A stretch of DNA of 28,266 nt from Lachnospiraceae bacterium UBA3821 (GTDB lineage Bacteria; Bacillota; Clostridia; Lachnospirales; Lachnospiraceae): assembly GCA_002368865.1 (NCBI GenBank), contig DFDT01000179.1, positions 1-28,266 on the forward strand. Direction: 5' to 3'. Numbering within the stretch: position 1 is the stretch's first letter; every line of letters starts with the position of its first letter. This document shows positions 7,387-14,768 of the stretch, one piece after another. A program made the position numbers and the translations under genes. The notes beneath the pieces are model-generated. The model ran no database searches and had not been told where the DNA came from. It was given only the letters and a program-made list of their open reading frames with translations.

Positions 7387-8772
7387 TTATTCCCCATCGA
7401 GCAGAGCTTCAAATGCCGGTACGGGCATAGGCTTATGATACAGGAAGCCTTGGGCGTGGCGACAACCGTGATTCAAAAGAAAATTCTGTTGGGAGGGAAG
7501 CTCGACGCCCTCCACAATGATCTTTTTCTTCAGTGCCTTCAGCATATCTATCATGTGTTCCAGAATGATCTGTACATTTTCATTCTCAATATCGTCGATA
7601 AATCCCTTATCGATCTTCACTTCATCCACAGGATGATTCTTCAGCATTGTCATGGTGGAGTAGCCGGTACCGAAATCATCCATGGAGAGCATGAAACCGT
7701 GTTTCTTCAATTCCAGCATACTCGCAAACATGCCGTCCGTGTTAGTCAGGAAAGAACTTTCGGTGAGTTCCAACACCACCAGAGAGGTCGGAACATTGTA
7801 CTCCTCGGCAAGCTGGATCAGACGCTGGGTAAAGGCCGTGTCATGCGCGTGCATGCGGGAAATATTGATGGAAACCGGCACAACTTTTTTGCCTGCGGCC
7901 AGTCGCTCCTGGATCCAGGCAAAAACCTGAGTCCATATGCAGAAATCCACGTCGATGATCAGACCGTTTTTTTCCAGTACAGGAATGAACCTGCCGGGAC
8001 TGATGATTCCTTCCGTAGGGTGGATCCAGCGTACAAGGGCTTCCCCACCTACAATTTCCTTTGTGGACATATCTATCTTCGGCTGAATGTATGCCTGCAG
8101 CTGTCCGGACTCCAGGGCGTTTACGATATCATTTTCAATCTGTTTCTCCGCCAGCATGTTCCGATACATTTTATCGTCAAAGAAAGCGTATTTTGCATAA
8201 AACTTTCCTTTGATAGACTGTTTGGCAATCGAGGCGTAATCAAACAGATTGCTGGTCGCCATATCCGAAGAGGAAGCCATACAGATGCCGACGGAAGCCA
8301 ACACTTTATACGGCAGCTTAAAGGCGTCGATCCGGTTATGGATATCTATGGCAATCTCAATCAGATCCTCTTTGGACTCAAAAGGCGTCAGCATGGCAAA
8401 AATATCGGCACGGAAATGAGATACCACCGTGAGACTGCGCTTCCAATAATCCCTGTAGATATCCGCAATATAGACCAGGATATCATCTCCGGCCTGATGA
8501 CTGCAGAATTCATTCAGCATTTTAAAATTGGCAATGTCCATGACCAAGATCGCAAATTTTTTATCCGGGTTTTCCCGCATGACCTCCGCGCTCTTGTAAA
8601 AAAAGGCACGTCGGTTCAGCAGTCGGGTCAAATTGGTCAGATTGGTTTCTAAATTGCTTTCTGCCATCTTACGCAAGGTATATAAATACAGATCGCTGCG
8701 GTCATAGGGCTGATTGATCGCCTGTTCCTGCTCCTCGTTTGGCTGAGGCGGATTCGGAGAATCGATATGCAA
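7387..8772 (-). CDS. EAL-domain cyclic-di-GMP phosphodiesterase with degenerate GGDEF (copy 1)
   Basis: This soluble protein of about 461 residues is a paralogue of the next gene. A variable N-terminal region of about 60 residues, not shared with the paralogue, precedes a GGDEF-fold domain with signature RADIF (121-125), predicted inactive as a cyclase. The EAL domain is intact (EAL at 244-246; also SINISR, ELTES, MDDFGTGYS, KIDKGF, VEGVE), so cyclic-di-GMP phosphodiesterase activity is likely. The frame is open to 8802, but AAGGAGG lies 8 bases before a TTG at 8772, which I take as the start. It is the first gene of the two-gene - strand transcript and is divergent from ricT. Confidence 0.9.
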   Translation of the reverse strand: MHIDSPNPPQPNEEQEQAINQPYDRSDLYLYTLRKMAESNLETNLTNLTRLLNRRAFFYKSAEVMRENPDKKFAILVMDIANFKMLNEFCSHQAGDDILVYIADIYRDYWKRSLTVVSHFRADIFAMLTPFESKEDLIEIAIDIHNRIDAFKLPYKVLASVGICMASSSDMATSNLFDYASIAKQSIKGKFYAKYAFFDDKMYRNMLAEKQIENDIVNALESGQLQAYIQPKIDMSTKEIVGGEALVRWIHPTEGIISPGRFIPVLEKNGLIIDVDFCIWTQVFAWIQERLAAGKKVVPVSINISRMHAHDTAFTQRLIQLAEEYNVPTSLVVLELTESSFLTNTDGMFASMLELKKHGFMLSMDDFGTGYSTMTMLKNHPVDEVKIDKGFIDDIENENVQIILEHMIDMLKALKKKIIVEGVELPSQQNFLLNHGCRHAQGFLYHKPMPVPAFEALLDGE

Positions 8773-8780
8773 TTTATACA

Positions 8781-8787
8781 CCTCCTT
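8781..8787 (-). promoter_or_regulatory. Ribosome binding site that fixes a TTG start
   Basis: On the - strand this reads AAGGAGG, 8 bases before the TTG at 8772. It lies inside the frame that opens further upstream at 8802, so it decides in favour of the shorter protein. Confidence 0.7.
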
Positions 8788-8802
8788 TTCCCTGAAATGC
8801 AA

Positions 8803-8984
8803 AGTTCTAACAATGGCATAATATATGTTTATATTTTACATCAATTTTGCCAAAAAAGCTATAGTATGTGGAAGAAAAGATAAAATTTAGAAGTAGTTTT
8901 TTATAACAGGATATGATAGAATAAGACAAGTGACCGGGTAGCAACAGGCTACGGGTCCATGAGAAACAGTGAGGTATATAGATT
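8803..8984. promoter_or_regulatory. Divergent A/T-rich control region between the EAL pair and ricT
   Basis: This region must carry promoters for both directions. For ricT a candidate is TTTACA (8835-8840) and TATAGT (8860-8865), with a long 19-base spacer. A hairpin at 8932-8957 (GACC, GTAGC, loop AACAG, GCTAC, GGTC) lies in the predicted ricT leader. No - strand promoter stands out. Placing the reversed EAL pair here means ricT no longer needs to be read from the holB transcript. Confidence 0.4.
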
Positions 8985-10292
8985 ATGGTAAAAGTGATAG
9001 GAGTCAGATTTCGGACAGCAGGGAAGATTTATTTTTTTGATCCCCTGCATTTTGAGATAAAGCGCGGGGACCATGTGATCGTGGAGACCGCCAGGGGAAT
9101 TGAGTACGGGACGGTCATGTCGGAAGCCAGAGAGGTTTCGGAGGATAAGGTGGTACAGCCCCTGAAGCCGGTGATCCGTATTGCAAATGAGCGGGATGCG
9201 GAGCAGGAGAAGTCAAATCGACAGAAGGAAAAAGAGGCTTTTAAGATCTGTCTGGATAAAATACGGGAGCACGGTCTGGAGATGAAACTGATCGATGCGG
9301 AATACACGTTTGATAACAACAAGGTTCTGTTTTATTTTACGGCGGATGGACGAATTGATTTCCGCGAACTGGTGAAGGATCTGGCCAGCGTATTCAAGAC
9401 ACGGATTGAGCTGCGGCAGATCGGCGTGAGAGATGAGACCAAGCTTTTGGGCGGGATCGGTATCTGTGGCAGACCGCTCTGCTGTCACAGCTATCTGGCA
9501 GACTTTGTTCCGGTTTCCATTAAGATGGCAAAAGAGCAGAATTTGTCCTTAAATCCGACGAAGATTTCCGGTGTGTGCGGCAGACTGATGTGCTGCCTGA
9601 AAAATGAAGAGGAGACCTATGAGGAATTGAATCGCAGACTGCCCAATGTGGGCGATACCGTGACGGCAGAGGATGGCACAAAGGGTGAAGTGCAGAGTGT
9701 CAATGTGCTCAGACAGCGGGTGAAGGTCGTGATCGAGGAAGGCGACACCAAGGAGATCAAGGAATATGAAGTGGGGCAGCTTCATTTCAAGCGGAAGCAT
9801 ACCAAGAAGGAGCGTATGGAGCTTTCGCCGGAGGAGCTGGCTGAGTTGGAGCGCCTGGAAAAGGAAGAGATCGAGGAAATCAAGGAAATGAAAGAAAGCC
9901 GCGACGATGCAGAGAAAGGGGAGAGATCTTCCCGCTCCGAGCGTCCGAACAGGCAGGAGGGACAGAGAGAAAGGCGCGGCGGAGAACGCGGAAACCGCAG
10001 CGGGGATCGGAACGGAGAACGCGAGGAACGCGGGGAGGGCCGCGGCAAAAACCGCGGGGAGAACCGTGGAGAGGGCCGTGGTGAGAATCGCGGCGAAAAC
10101 CGGGAACGCAGGGAGAACAGGCGGGACAACCGTGACGGAAACCGCGGAGAGGGCCGTAGCGAAAACCGTGGAGAAAATCGTGGCGAAAACCGGGAACGCA
10201 GAGAGAACAGGCGCGAAAATAGGCGGGACAGAAGATATCGCTCAGGAAGGAAATCGGAGAACGGTGAGAACAGTAGACCTGAAGGAGAATGA
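8985..10292 (+). CDS. ricT: RicT/YaaT (PSP1 domain) with Arg-rich repeat tail
   Basis: This 435-residue PSP1-domain protein is homologous to Bacillus YaaT/RicT. There it forms an iron-sulfur complex with RicA and RicF that directs RNase Y mRNA processing and affects sporulation and biofilm. The core (residues 1 to about 270) contains the two cysteine motifs CGRPLCC (Cys161, 166, 167) and CGRLMCC (Cys198, 203, 204), candidate 4Fe-4S ligands. A charged Glu-rich helix follows at about 280-305, then a low-complexity tail to residue 435 built from Arg-Gly-Glu-Asn units and Arg-rich blocks. The tail is probably disordered and very basic, which suggests nucleic acid contact (inference). ATG at 8985 follows GTGAGG. 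The end overlaps trmN6. Confidence 0.93.
   Translation: MVKVIGVRFRTAGKIYFFDPLHFEIKRGDHVIVETARGIEYGTVMSEAREVSEDKVVQPLKPVIRIANERDAEQEKSNRQKEKEAFKICLDKIREHGLEMKLIDAEYTFDNNKVLFYFTADGRIDFRELVKDLASVFKTRIELRQIGVRDETKLLGGIGICGRPLCCHSYLADFVPVSIKMAKEQNLSLNPTKISGVCGRLMCCLKNEEETYEELNRRLPNVGDTVTAEDGTKGEVQSVNVLRQRVKVVIEEGDTKEIKEYEVGQLHFKRKHTKKERMELSPEELAELERLEKEEIEEIKEMKESRDDAEKGERSSRSERPNRQEGQRERRGGERGNRSGDRNGEREERGEGRGKNRGENRGEGRGENRGENRERRENRRDNRDGNRGEGRSENRGENRGENRERRENRRENRRDRRYRSGRKSENGENSRPEGE
10066..10240 (+). repeat. Imperfect coding repeats in the ricT tail
   Basis: A 32-base block at 10092-10123 recurs at 10182-10213 with one mismatch, exactly 90 bases apart. Around it are shorter variants of GAGAACCGTGGAGA and GAGAGGGCCGT. 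The repeats encode Arg-Gly-Glu-Asn-Arg type units and look like a recent in-frame expansion. Confidence 0.85.
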
Positions 10293-11004
10293 GAGGATTG
10301 ATGATCTGCAGCGGAACGGCTACCGGATCATTCAGGATCCGAACCGATTCTGTTTTGGCATGGATGCGGTATTGCTCACCGGATTTGCTGCGGCAAAGGA
10401 GCAGGACAGACTCCTGGATCTGGGCACAGGTACCGGTATCATTCCGCTTTTGATGGAGGCCAAATATCATTGCAGTCATCTGACGGGACTGGAGATTCAG
10501 GAGGAGAGCGCGGATATGGCGCGCAGGAGCGTGGCATTGAACGATCTCTCCGGCAAAATTGACATTGTGACGGGAGATATCAGGGAAGCGGATCGGTTGT
10601 TTGAGGCCGCTTCTTTTGATTGTATCACCTGTAATCCACCCTATATGATAGGACAGCATGGTCTGACCAATCCGGAGGATGCGAAAGCCATCGCCAGACA
10701 TGAGATCCTCTGTACATTTGAGGATGTGGTGCGGGTGACGGCGAAGCTGGTAAAAACGGGTGGACATTTTTTTCTGGTACATCGGCCGTTTCGATTGGCA
10801 GAGATTATGACAACTCTGTCGCAATACAAATTGGAGCCGAAGCGGATGCAGCTGGTATATCCTTATGTGGACAAAGAGCCCAACATGGTGCTTTTGGAGG
10901 CGGTGCGGGGCGGCAGACCGCGCATGACGGTGGAGAAACCGCTGATTATTTTTGAAAAACCGGGGGTCTATATGCCGGAGCTGCGGGAGAAATACGGGTA
11001 TTAA
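10264..11004 (+). CDS. trmN6: tRNA1(Val) adenine-37 N6-methyltransferase-like protein (YabB/TrmN6)
   Basis: This class I SAM-dependent methyltransferase has about 246 residues, the normal family length. The SAM loop is DLGTGTGIIPLL and the adenine N6 catalytic motif is NPPY in TCNPPYM. The conserved start region YRIIQDPNRFCFGMDAVLL is typical of this family, which modifies A37 of tRNA-Val in E. coli. The frame is open back to 9907 only because it reads the ricT repeats out of frame. I choose the GTG at 10264, which overlaps ricT by 29 bases and has a weak GGAG site. In Bacillus the same gene follows yaaT and yabA; yabA is absent here. Confidence 0.88.
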   Translation: MRTVDLKENERIDDLQRNGYRIIQDPNRFCFGMDAVLLTGFAAAKEQDRLLDLGTGTGIIPLLMEAKYHCSHLTGLEIQEESADMARRSVALNDLSGKIDIVTGDIREADRLFEAASFDCITCNPPYMIGQHGLTNPEDAKAIARHEILCTFEDVVRVTAKLVKTGGHFFLVHRPFRLAEIMTTLSQYKLEPKRMQLVYPYVDKEPNMVLLEAVRGGRPRMTVEKPLIIFEKPGVYMPELREKYGY

Positions 11005-11035
11005 GTCCTGTAAATAAGGGAGAGGAGGAGACCGT

Positions 11036-11881
11036 ATGGCGGGAACCTTGTTTTTGTGTGCTACCCCCATTGGAAATCTGGGGGATATGTCGCCGCGGGT
11101 GGTGGAGACTCTGCGCAGTGTGGATGTGATTGCGGCGGAAGACACCAGGAACAGTATCAAACTTTTGAATCATTTTGATATTCATACGCCCATGACCAGT
11201 TATCATGAGTACAACAAGGTGGAGAAAGCAAAGCAGCTCATCGGGCAGCTTCTGAACGGGCAGAACATTGCACTGATCACGGACGCGGGAACGCCCGCGA
11301 TCTCTGACCCAGGGGAAGTGCTGGTTCGGATGTGCCTGGAGAGCGGAGTGTCTGTGACCTCGCTGCCGGGACCGGCGGCATGCATTACGGCGCTCACATT
11401 GTCGGGACTGTCCACAAGACGGTTTTGTTTTGAAGGATTTCTGCCTGCGGATAAAAAGGAAAAAAAGCTGGTGCTGGACGAGCTTATGAATGAGAGCCGC
11501 ACCATGATCCTGTATGAAGCGCCCCATCATCTGGTGCGGACGCTGGAGGAGTTGTATGAGGTTCTGGGACAGCGCAGGATCACGCTGTGCAGGGAACTGA
11601 CCAAAAAATTCGAGACGGTGTTTCCCACAACCCTGGCCGAGGCATTGGAGTATTATAAGACCGAGGAGCCGAAGGGAGAGTATGTGCTGGTGATCGAGGG
11701 CAAAAGCTTTGCCGAGAAACGGCAGGAGGAGATTGCCGGCTGGGAGAGCATGACCATTGAGGAGCATATGGCCTATTATGAGCAACAGGGAATGGATCAG
11801 AAGGCGGCGATGAAGCAGGTGGCGAAGGACAGAGGCGTGGGAAAGCGGGAGATTTACGCGTACCTGCATGGGGAGGACTGA
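11036..11881 (+). CDS. rsmI: 16S rRNA C1402 ribose 2'-O-methyltransferase
   Basis: This 281-residue tetrapyrrole-methylase-fold protein methylates the ribose of C1402 in 16S rRNA. The sequence shows the hallmark CATPIGNLGDMSPR near the start, AAEDTRNS, LITDAGTPAISDPG and LPGPAACITAL, then the C-terminal LCRELTKKFE. The C-terminus has the usual short extension (GVGKREIYAYL). The ATG at 11036 has an ideal GGAGGAG site. It sits 31 bases after trmN6, in the order known from Bacillus (yabB, yazA, yabC), but without the small GIY-YIG gene between them. Confidence 0.96.
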   Translation: MAGTLFLCATPIGNLGDMSPRVVETLRSVDVIAAEDTRNSIKLLNHFDIHTPMTSYHEYNKVEKAKQLIGQLLNGQNIALITDAGTPAISDPGEVLVRMCLESGVSVTSLPGPAACITALTLSGLSTRRFCFEGFLPADKKEKKLVLDELMNESRTMILYEAPHHLVRTLEELYEVLGQRRITLCRELTKKFETVFPTTLAEALEYYKTEEPKGEYVLVIEGKSFAEKRQEEIAGWESMTIEEHMAYYEQQGMDQKAAMKQVAKDRGVGKREIYAYLHGED

Positions 11882-11882
11882 G

Positions 11883-12056
11883 ATGAGTAATTGTGACGCA
11901 TGTGTCAATTATGTATATGACGAGGATGAAGAATACTATTACTGTGATGTGGATCTGGATGAGGACGAGATGTATCGTTTCCTGACAGGGACGCAGAAAG
12001 AGTGTCCGTATTTCAGGGCAGATGATGAGTATGCCGTGGTGCGGCATCAGATGTAG
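11883..12056 (+). CDS. Small four-cysteine acidic protein (DUF6472-like)
   Basis: This 57-residue acidic protein has Cys4, Cys7, Cys21 and Cys41 in a CxxC...C...C pattern that could hold zinc. Its sequence (CVNYVYDEDEEYYYC, then FLTGTQKECPYF) resembles small conserved proteins of Lachnospiraceae that I believe are grouped as DUF6472; the name is from memory. The ATG at 11883 begins one base after the rsmI stop. The start codon at 11868 in the same frame lies inside rsmI and is less likely. Its function is unknown; its place directly after rsmI suggests co-expression. Confidence 0.75.
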   Translation: MSNCDACVNYVYDEDEEYYYCDVDLDEDEMYRFLTGTQKECPYFRADDEYAVVRHQM

Positions 12057-12074
12057 CGGGAAGAAGGGTTCGGA

Positions 12075-13442
12075 GTGGAACGGTTGGCACAGACAGCAGA
12101 AAAACGGGAAAAGAAGACCATGGATATGACAGAGGGAAGTCCGGCGCGGATTATCCTTCTTTTCACGGTGCCCATCATTCTGGGCAATATTTTTCAACAG
12201 CTGTACAATATCGGCGACGCCAAGGTGGTAAGTTTTTTTCTGGATGAACATGCCTTTGCGGCGGTGGGAATGACGGCGGTGGTGTCGAATATGCTGATCG
12301 GACTGATCAACGGGTTTACACAGGGCTTTGGGATTCAGGTGGCTCATGCGTTCGGGGCGAAGGATGTCAGGCGGATCAGACGGAATGTGGCAGGTTCGGC
12401 GGTGTTGGCGGTGGCGCTTACTTTGGTGCTGTCGGTTCTGGCGTTTGCACTCATCGAGCGGGTCCTGGTGTTATTGCATACACCGGCGGAGCTGATGGAT
12501 CCGGCGCTTCGGTATGTGCGGATCATCCTGATGGGTATTCCGTTTTCGGCTTTGTATAATCTGTCGGCGAATCTGCTGCGTTCTCTGGGAAACAGCAAGA
12601 CGCCGCTTTATTGTCTGCTCAGCTCTATTTTTCTGAATATTGCGTTGGATCTGTTTTTGATCGGCGTGGTGCATATGGACATAGAGGGAGCGGCTGTGGC
12701 CACTGTGATCTCCCAGGCGGTCTGCGGCGGGGCATGCTTTCTGTACGGTGTGATCCGCTATAGGGAATATCTGCCCGGGTGGGAGGACTGGAAACCGAAG
12801 GAAGGGGAATACAGGGAGCTCTTTTTCATGGGACTTTCCATGGGGCTGATGGGCTGTATCGTCAATATCGGAACGATCATCCTGCAGAGCGCGATCAATG
12901 GGCTGGGGGCGGATATCGTGGCGGCCCATACGGCGGGCCGAAGACTGCTGGAGATCCTGATGGCGCTGACGTACACTTACGGTTTTACGATGACGACGTA
13001 CACCAGCCAGAATATCGGTGCCGGAAAATTTGAGCGGGTGCGGCAGGGGGTCCGCGCCGCCACCTGCATTGTAACGGTCATTTCGCTTCTGAGTATTGTG
13101 TTTGTCTTTTTGGCTGCGCGGCCTATCGTATCCTGGATCGCGTCTACGGATATTCCGCTGATCGAGGAAAATGCGGTGATGTACTGTCGGGTGGGCGTTT
13201 GCTTTTTCCCGGTGCTGGGGCCGCTCTTTATCCTGCGCTGCACCTTGCAGGGAATGGGGCATAAAGTAGTGCCGTTAGCATCTTCTGTGATGGAGTTTTG
13301 TATCAAGGTGGGATCGGTATTTTTCCTGGTGCCCAGACTTGCATATCTGGGGATTGCATTGACAGAGCCGATCAGCTGGACTGTGATGACTGCTATGCTC
13401 ACGGCAGGATATATTTACGTGGTGCGAAAAAAAGGCGCATAG
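12075..13442 (+). CDS. MATE family efflux transporter
   Basis: This integral membrane protein of about 455 residues has two homologous halves of about six helices. The family start MTEGSPARIILLFTVPIILGN and the downstream QLYNIGDAKVVS are typical of the NorM/DinF-like multidrug and toxin exporters, which use a Na+ or H+ gradient. The second half repeats the pattern (FFMGLSMGLMGCIVNIGTII). The start is a GTG at 12075 after GAAGAAGGG; an in-frame ATG at 12120 is an alternative that would remove 15 hydrophilic residues. Its stop codon lies within a terminator hairpin. The substrate is unknown. Confidence 0.9.
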   Translation: MERLAQTAEKREKKTMDMTEGSPARIILLFTVPIILGNIFQQLYNIGDAKVVSFFLDEHAFAAVGMTAVVSNMLIGLINGFTQGFGIQVAHAFGAKDVRRIRRNVAGSAVLAVALTLVLSVLAFALIERVLVLLHTPAELMDPALRYVRIILMGIPFSALYNLSANLLRSLGNSKTPLYCLLSSIFLNIALDLFLIGVVHMDIEGAAVATVISQAVCGGACFLYGVIRYREYLPGWEDWKPKEGEYRELFFMGLSMGLMGCIVNIGTIILQSAINGLGADIVAAHTAGRRLLEILMALTYTYGFTMTTYTSQNIGAGKFERVRQGVRAATCIVTVISLLSIVFVFLAARPIVSWIASTDIPLIEENAVMYCRVGVCFFPVLGPLFILRCTLQGMGHKVVPLASSVMEFCIKVGSVFFLVPRLAYLGIALTEPISWTVMTAMLTAGYIYVVRKKGA

Positions 13443-13462
13443 GAATTACTCCTGTGCGCCTT
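13432..13462. terminator. Bidirectional terminator hairpin between MATE and the coat genes
   Basis: AAGGCGCATAGGA (13432-13444) pairs with TCCTGTGCGCCTT (13450-13462) in a 13-bp stem with one T-G pair and a 5-base loop. On the - strand it is followed by seven U, a strong terminator for the coat operon. On the + strand it is followed by T-rich sequence, a weaker one for the MATE transcript. The MATE stop codon lies inside the stem. Confidence 0.85.
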
Positions 13463-13497
13463 CTGCCATTGTTGTTTTGTTTTGCGGACGGTTGTAC

Positions 13498-13752
13498 TTA
13501 CAGGCTGCTCTCTGTAAAGAGACTTCTCACGTGGGCAACTTCCTCGTCGGTGGCCTTTGCAGCGGGCACGTAGTAGGATTTTTCTCTGGCGATCTGGTAA
13601 AGCTCCTCCTGGGACTGCTCGCAGGCATTTCGCATCTGCTTTAAGGTGCTTTTCAACTCTTTATTCTCGGACTGTGCGATCATTCCCGCATAGCGGGTGA
13701 GTTCGCCGTTGATACCGGCGAGGGTATCTGCTACCATCATTTTTTCCTGCAT
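13498..13752 (-). CDS. Small CotF-like spore coat protein
   Basis: This 84-residue helical protein resembles the second half of the CotF coat domain. The pattern of ADTLAGINGELTRYAGMIAQ, then a heptad-like stretch and YYVPAAKATDEEV, is typical of clostridial CotF-like proteins. The ATG at 13752 has the site AAAGGAG. It is the second gene of a two-gene - strand unit and ends at a strong terminator. It probably acts in the spore coat or forespore; that is inferred from family membership. Confidence 0.75.
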   Translation of the reverse strand: MQEKMMVADTLAGINGELTRYAGMIAQSENKELKSTLKQMRNACEQSQEELYQIAREKSYYVPAAKATDEEVAHVRSLFTESSL

Positions 13753-13806
13753 GTTTCATTCTCCTTTTTGATCATAGTTTGAGTTTCTTACGCTTGTTTC
13801 CGGGTT

Positions 13807-13992
13807 TTAGGACAGGAATTTCATCAGCTGCTGCTTGTTCTCCATAGCGGATTTGGCGCCCTTGGTGAAGAACTGCTTTATCTGGCTGTCCTGCGCCTCC
13901 TGCGCATAATCGGAAAGCTTGCAGTGTGTGGTGTCGAATCCGCCGATCAGATGGCGGATGTTCTGCAGATCCAGTTCTGAAATGTTGCTCAT
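13807..13992 (-). CDS. Very small CotF-like / spore coat-associated protein
   Basis: This protein has 61 residues from an ATG at 13992 with a perfect AGGAGG site 6 bases before it. The frame is open much further upstream, but that part is antisense to spmA and lacks a ribosome site. Its sequence (DTTHCKLSDYAQEAQDSQIK, then FFTKGAKSAMENKQQLMKFL) resembles the ferritin-like helix pair of CotF proteins. With the 84-residue gene 54 bases downstream it may represent a split coat F pair. The assignment is by resemblance only. Confidence 0.65.
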   Translation of the reverse strand: MSNISELDLQNIRHLIGGFDTTHCKLSDYAQEAQDSQIKQFFTKGAKSAMENKQQLMKFLS

Positions 13993-14036
13993 AACGTACC
14001 TCCTAAATTGAAATATAGAAATTTTCTTACAGGACA

Positions 14037-14065
14037 TAGCTTGCCCGCGGCAGGGAAAATTATGC
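14037..14065 (-). promoter_or_regulatory. Possible forespore (sigma-F/G type) promoter for the coat pair
   Basis: On the - strand GCATA (14065-14061) is followed after 17 bases by CAAGCTA (14043-14037). This fits the GHATR / CATxHTA consensus of sigma-G at all but one position. Distance to the ATG at 13992 is suitable. No vegetative promoter is evident in this gap. Confidence 0.4.
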
Positions 14066-14067
14066 AA

Positions 14068-14079
14068 TTTTTCGAAAAA
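14068..14079. repeat. Perfect 12-bp palindrome TTTTTCGAAAAA
   Basis: It lies in the divergent gap between the coat genes and spmA, beside a second short inverted repeat (AAAATT, ATGC, AATTTT). It could be an operator or only A/T-rich chance. A CATAAAAT box at 14095-14102 resembles a sigma-E -10 element for spmA, but no matching -35 is visible. Confidence 0.35.
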
Positions 14080-14134
14080 ATTTCCACAAAGGGGCATAAA
14101 ATGTAGGGAACATGGATAGCGGAAAGAGGTTTTT

Positions 14135-14752
14135 ATGTTAAACGGTATCTGGGCGGGCATGATCCTGCTGGGCGTGGTGTTTGCGGCGTTAACAGGGCGG
14201 ATGGATGTGGTGACGAATGCGGCGTTAGACAGTGCGGGCGAGGCGATCGAACTGTGCATTACCATGGCAGGTGTGGTGGCGCTGTGGATGGGATTGATGG
14301 AGATTGCGAAAGAGGCAGGATTGATTGCGAAGATGACGCGGGGGATCGAGCCTTTTCTGAATTTTATGTTTCCCGGGATCCCCAAAGGACATCCGGCGAG
14401 GGAGTACATTGCTACCAATCTGATCGCAAATATCCTGGGGCTGGGGTGGGCGTGTACCCCGGCGGGGCTGAAAGCGATGGAGGCGCTGGGGAAACTGGAG
14501 GAAGAGAGGGGAAATTATGAAAAAATCACAGGAGGGGAGGAAAAGGCGCGTGTTGCCAGCCCGGAGATGTGCAATTTTCTGATCCTGAACATTTCCTCCC
14601 TGCAGTTGATCCCGGTGAATATGATCGCTTACCGCAGCCAGTACGGCAGCGGCAATCCGGCGGGGATCATCGCGCCGGCGATCCTGGCCACAGGGATCAG
14701 CACACTCTCGGCAATTGTGTATTGTAAGTGGAAAGCGCGGGCAAGAAAATAG
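14135..14752 (+). CDS. spmA: Spore maturation protein A
   Basis: This 205-residue membrane protein of the nucleoside-recognition (Gate) family is needed with SpmB for spore core dehydration in Bacillus. Hydrophobic segments lie at about 4-20 and 40-60, with more near the C-terminus. The block FPGIPKGHPAREYIATNLIA and the following WACTPAGLKAMEAL are characteristic. The ATG at 14135 follows GAAAGAGG. spmB lies 16 bases downstream but on the opposite strand, whereas in Bacillus the two genes share one operon. Confidence 0.92.
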   Translation: MLNGIWAGMILLGVVFAALTGRMDVVTNAALDSAGEAIELCITMAGVVALWMGLMEIAKEAGLIAKMTRGIEPFLNFMFPGIPKGHPAREYIATNLIANILGLGWACTPAGLKAMEALGKLEEERGNYEKITGGEEKARVASPEMCNFLILNISSLQLIPVNMIAYRSQYGSGNPAGIIAPAILATGISTLSAIVYCKWKARARK

Positions 14753-14768
14753 CATGCGGATTTTAAGG

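Noticed and set aside
7096..8652. Long + strand open frame (518 codons) across the EAL pair
   Set aside because: It is antisense to two proteins with full catalytic motifs, has no ribosome site or recognisable domain, and stays open because of codon bias in the real genes.
10066..10240. Repeats in the ricT tail as a CRISPR array
   Set aside because: Units are unequal, have no unique spacers, and translate in frame as the end of a real protein.
9880..11160. Long - strand open frame (426 codons) opposite ricT and trmN6
   Set aside because: It overlaps three well-supported genes and its composition (His, Pro, Arg rich) reflects the repeats; no family resemblance.
11580..12347. - strand frame of 255 codons opposite rsmI and the small Cys protein
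   Set aside because: It is antisense to confirmed genes and lacks any start signal or domain.
13993..14418. N-terminal extension of the 61-residue coat protein
   Set aside because: The extra part is antisense to spmA; the AGGAGG site before 13992 marks the true start.
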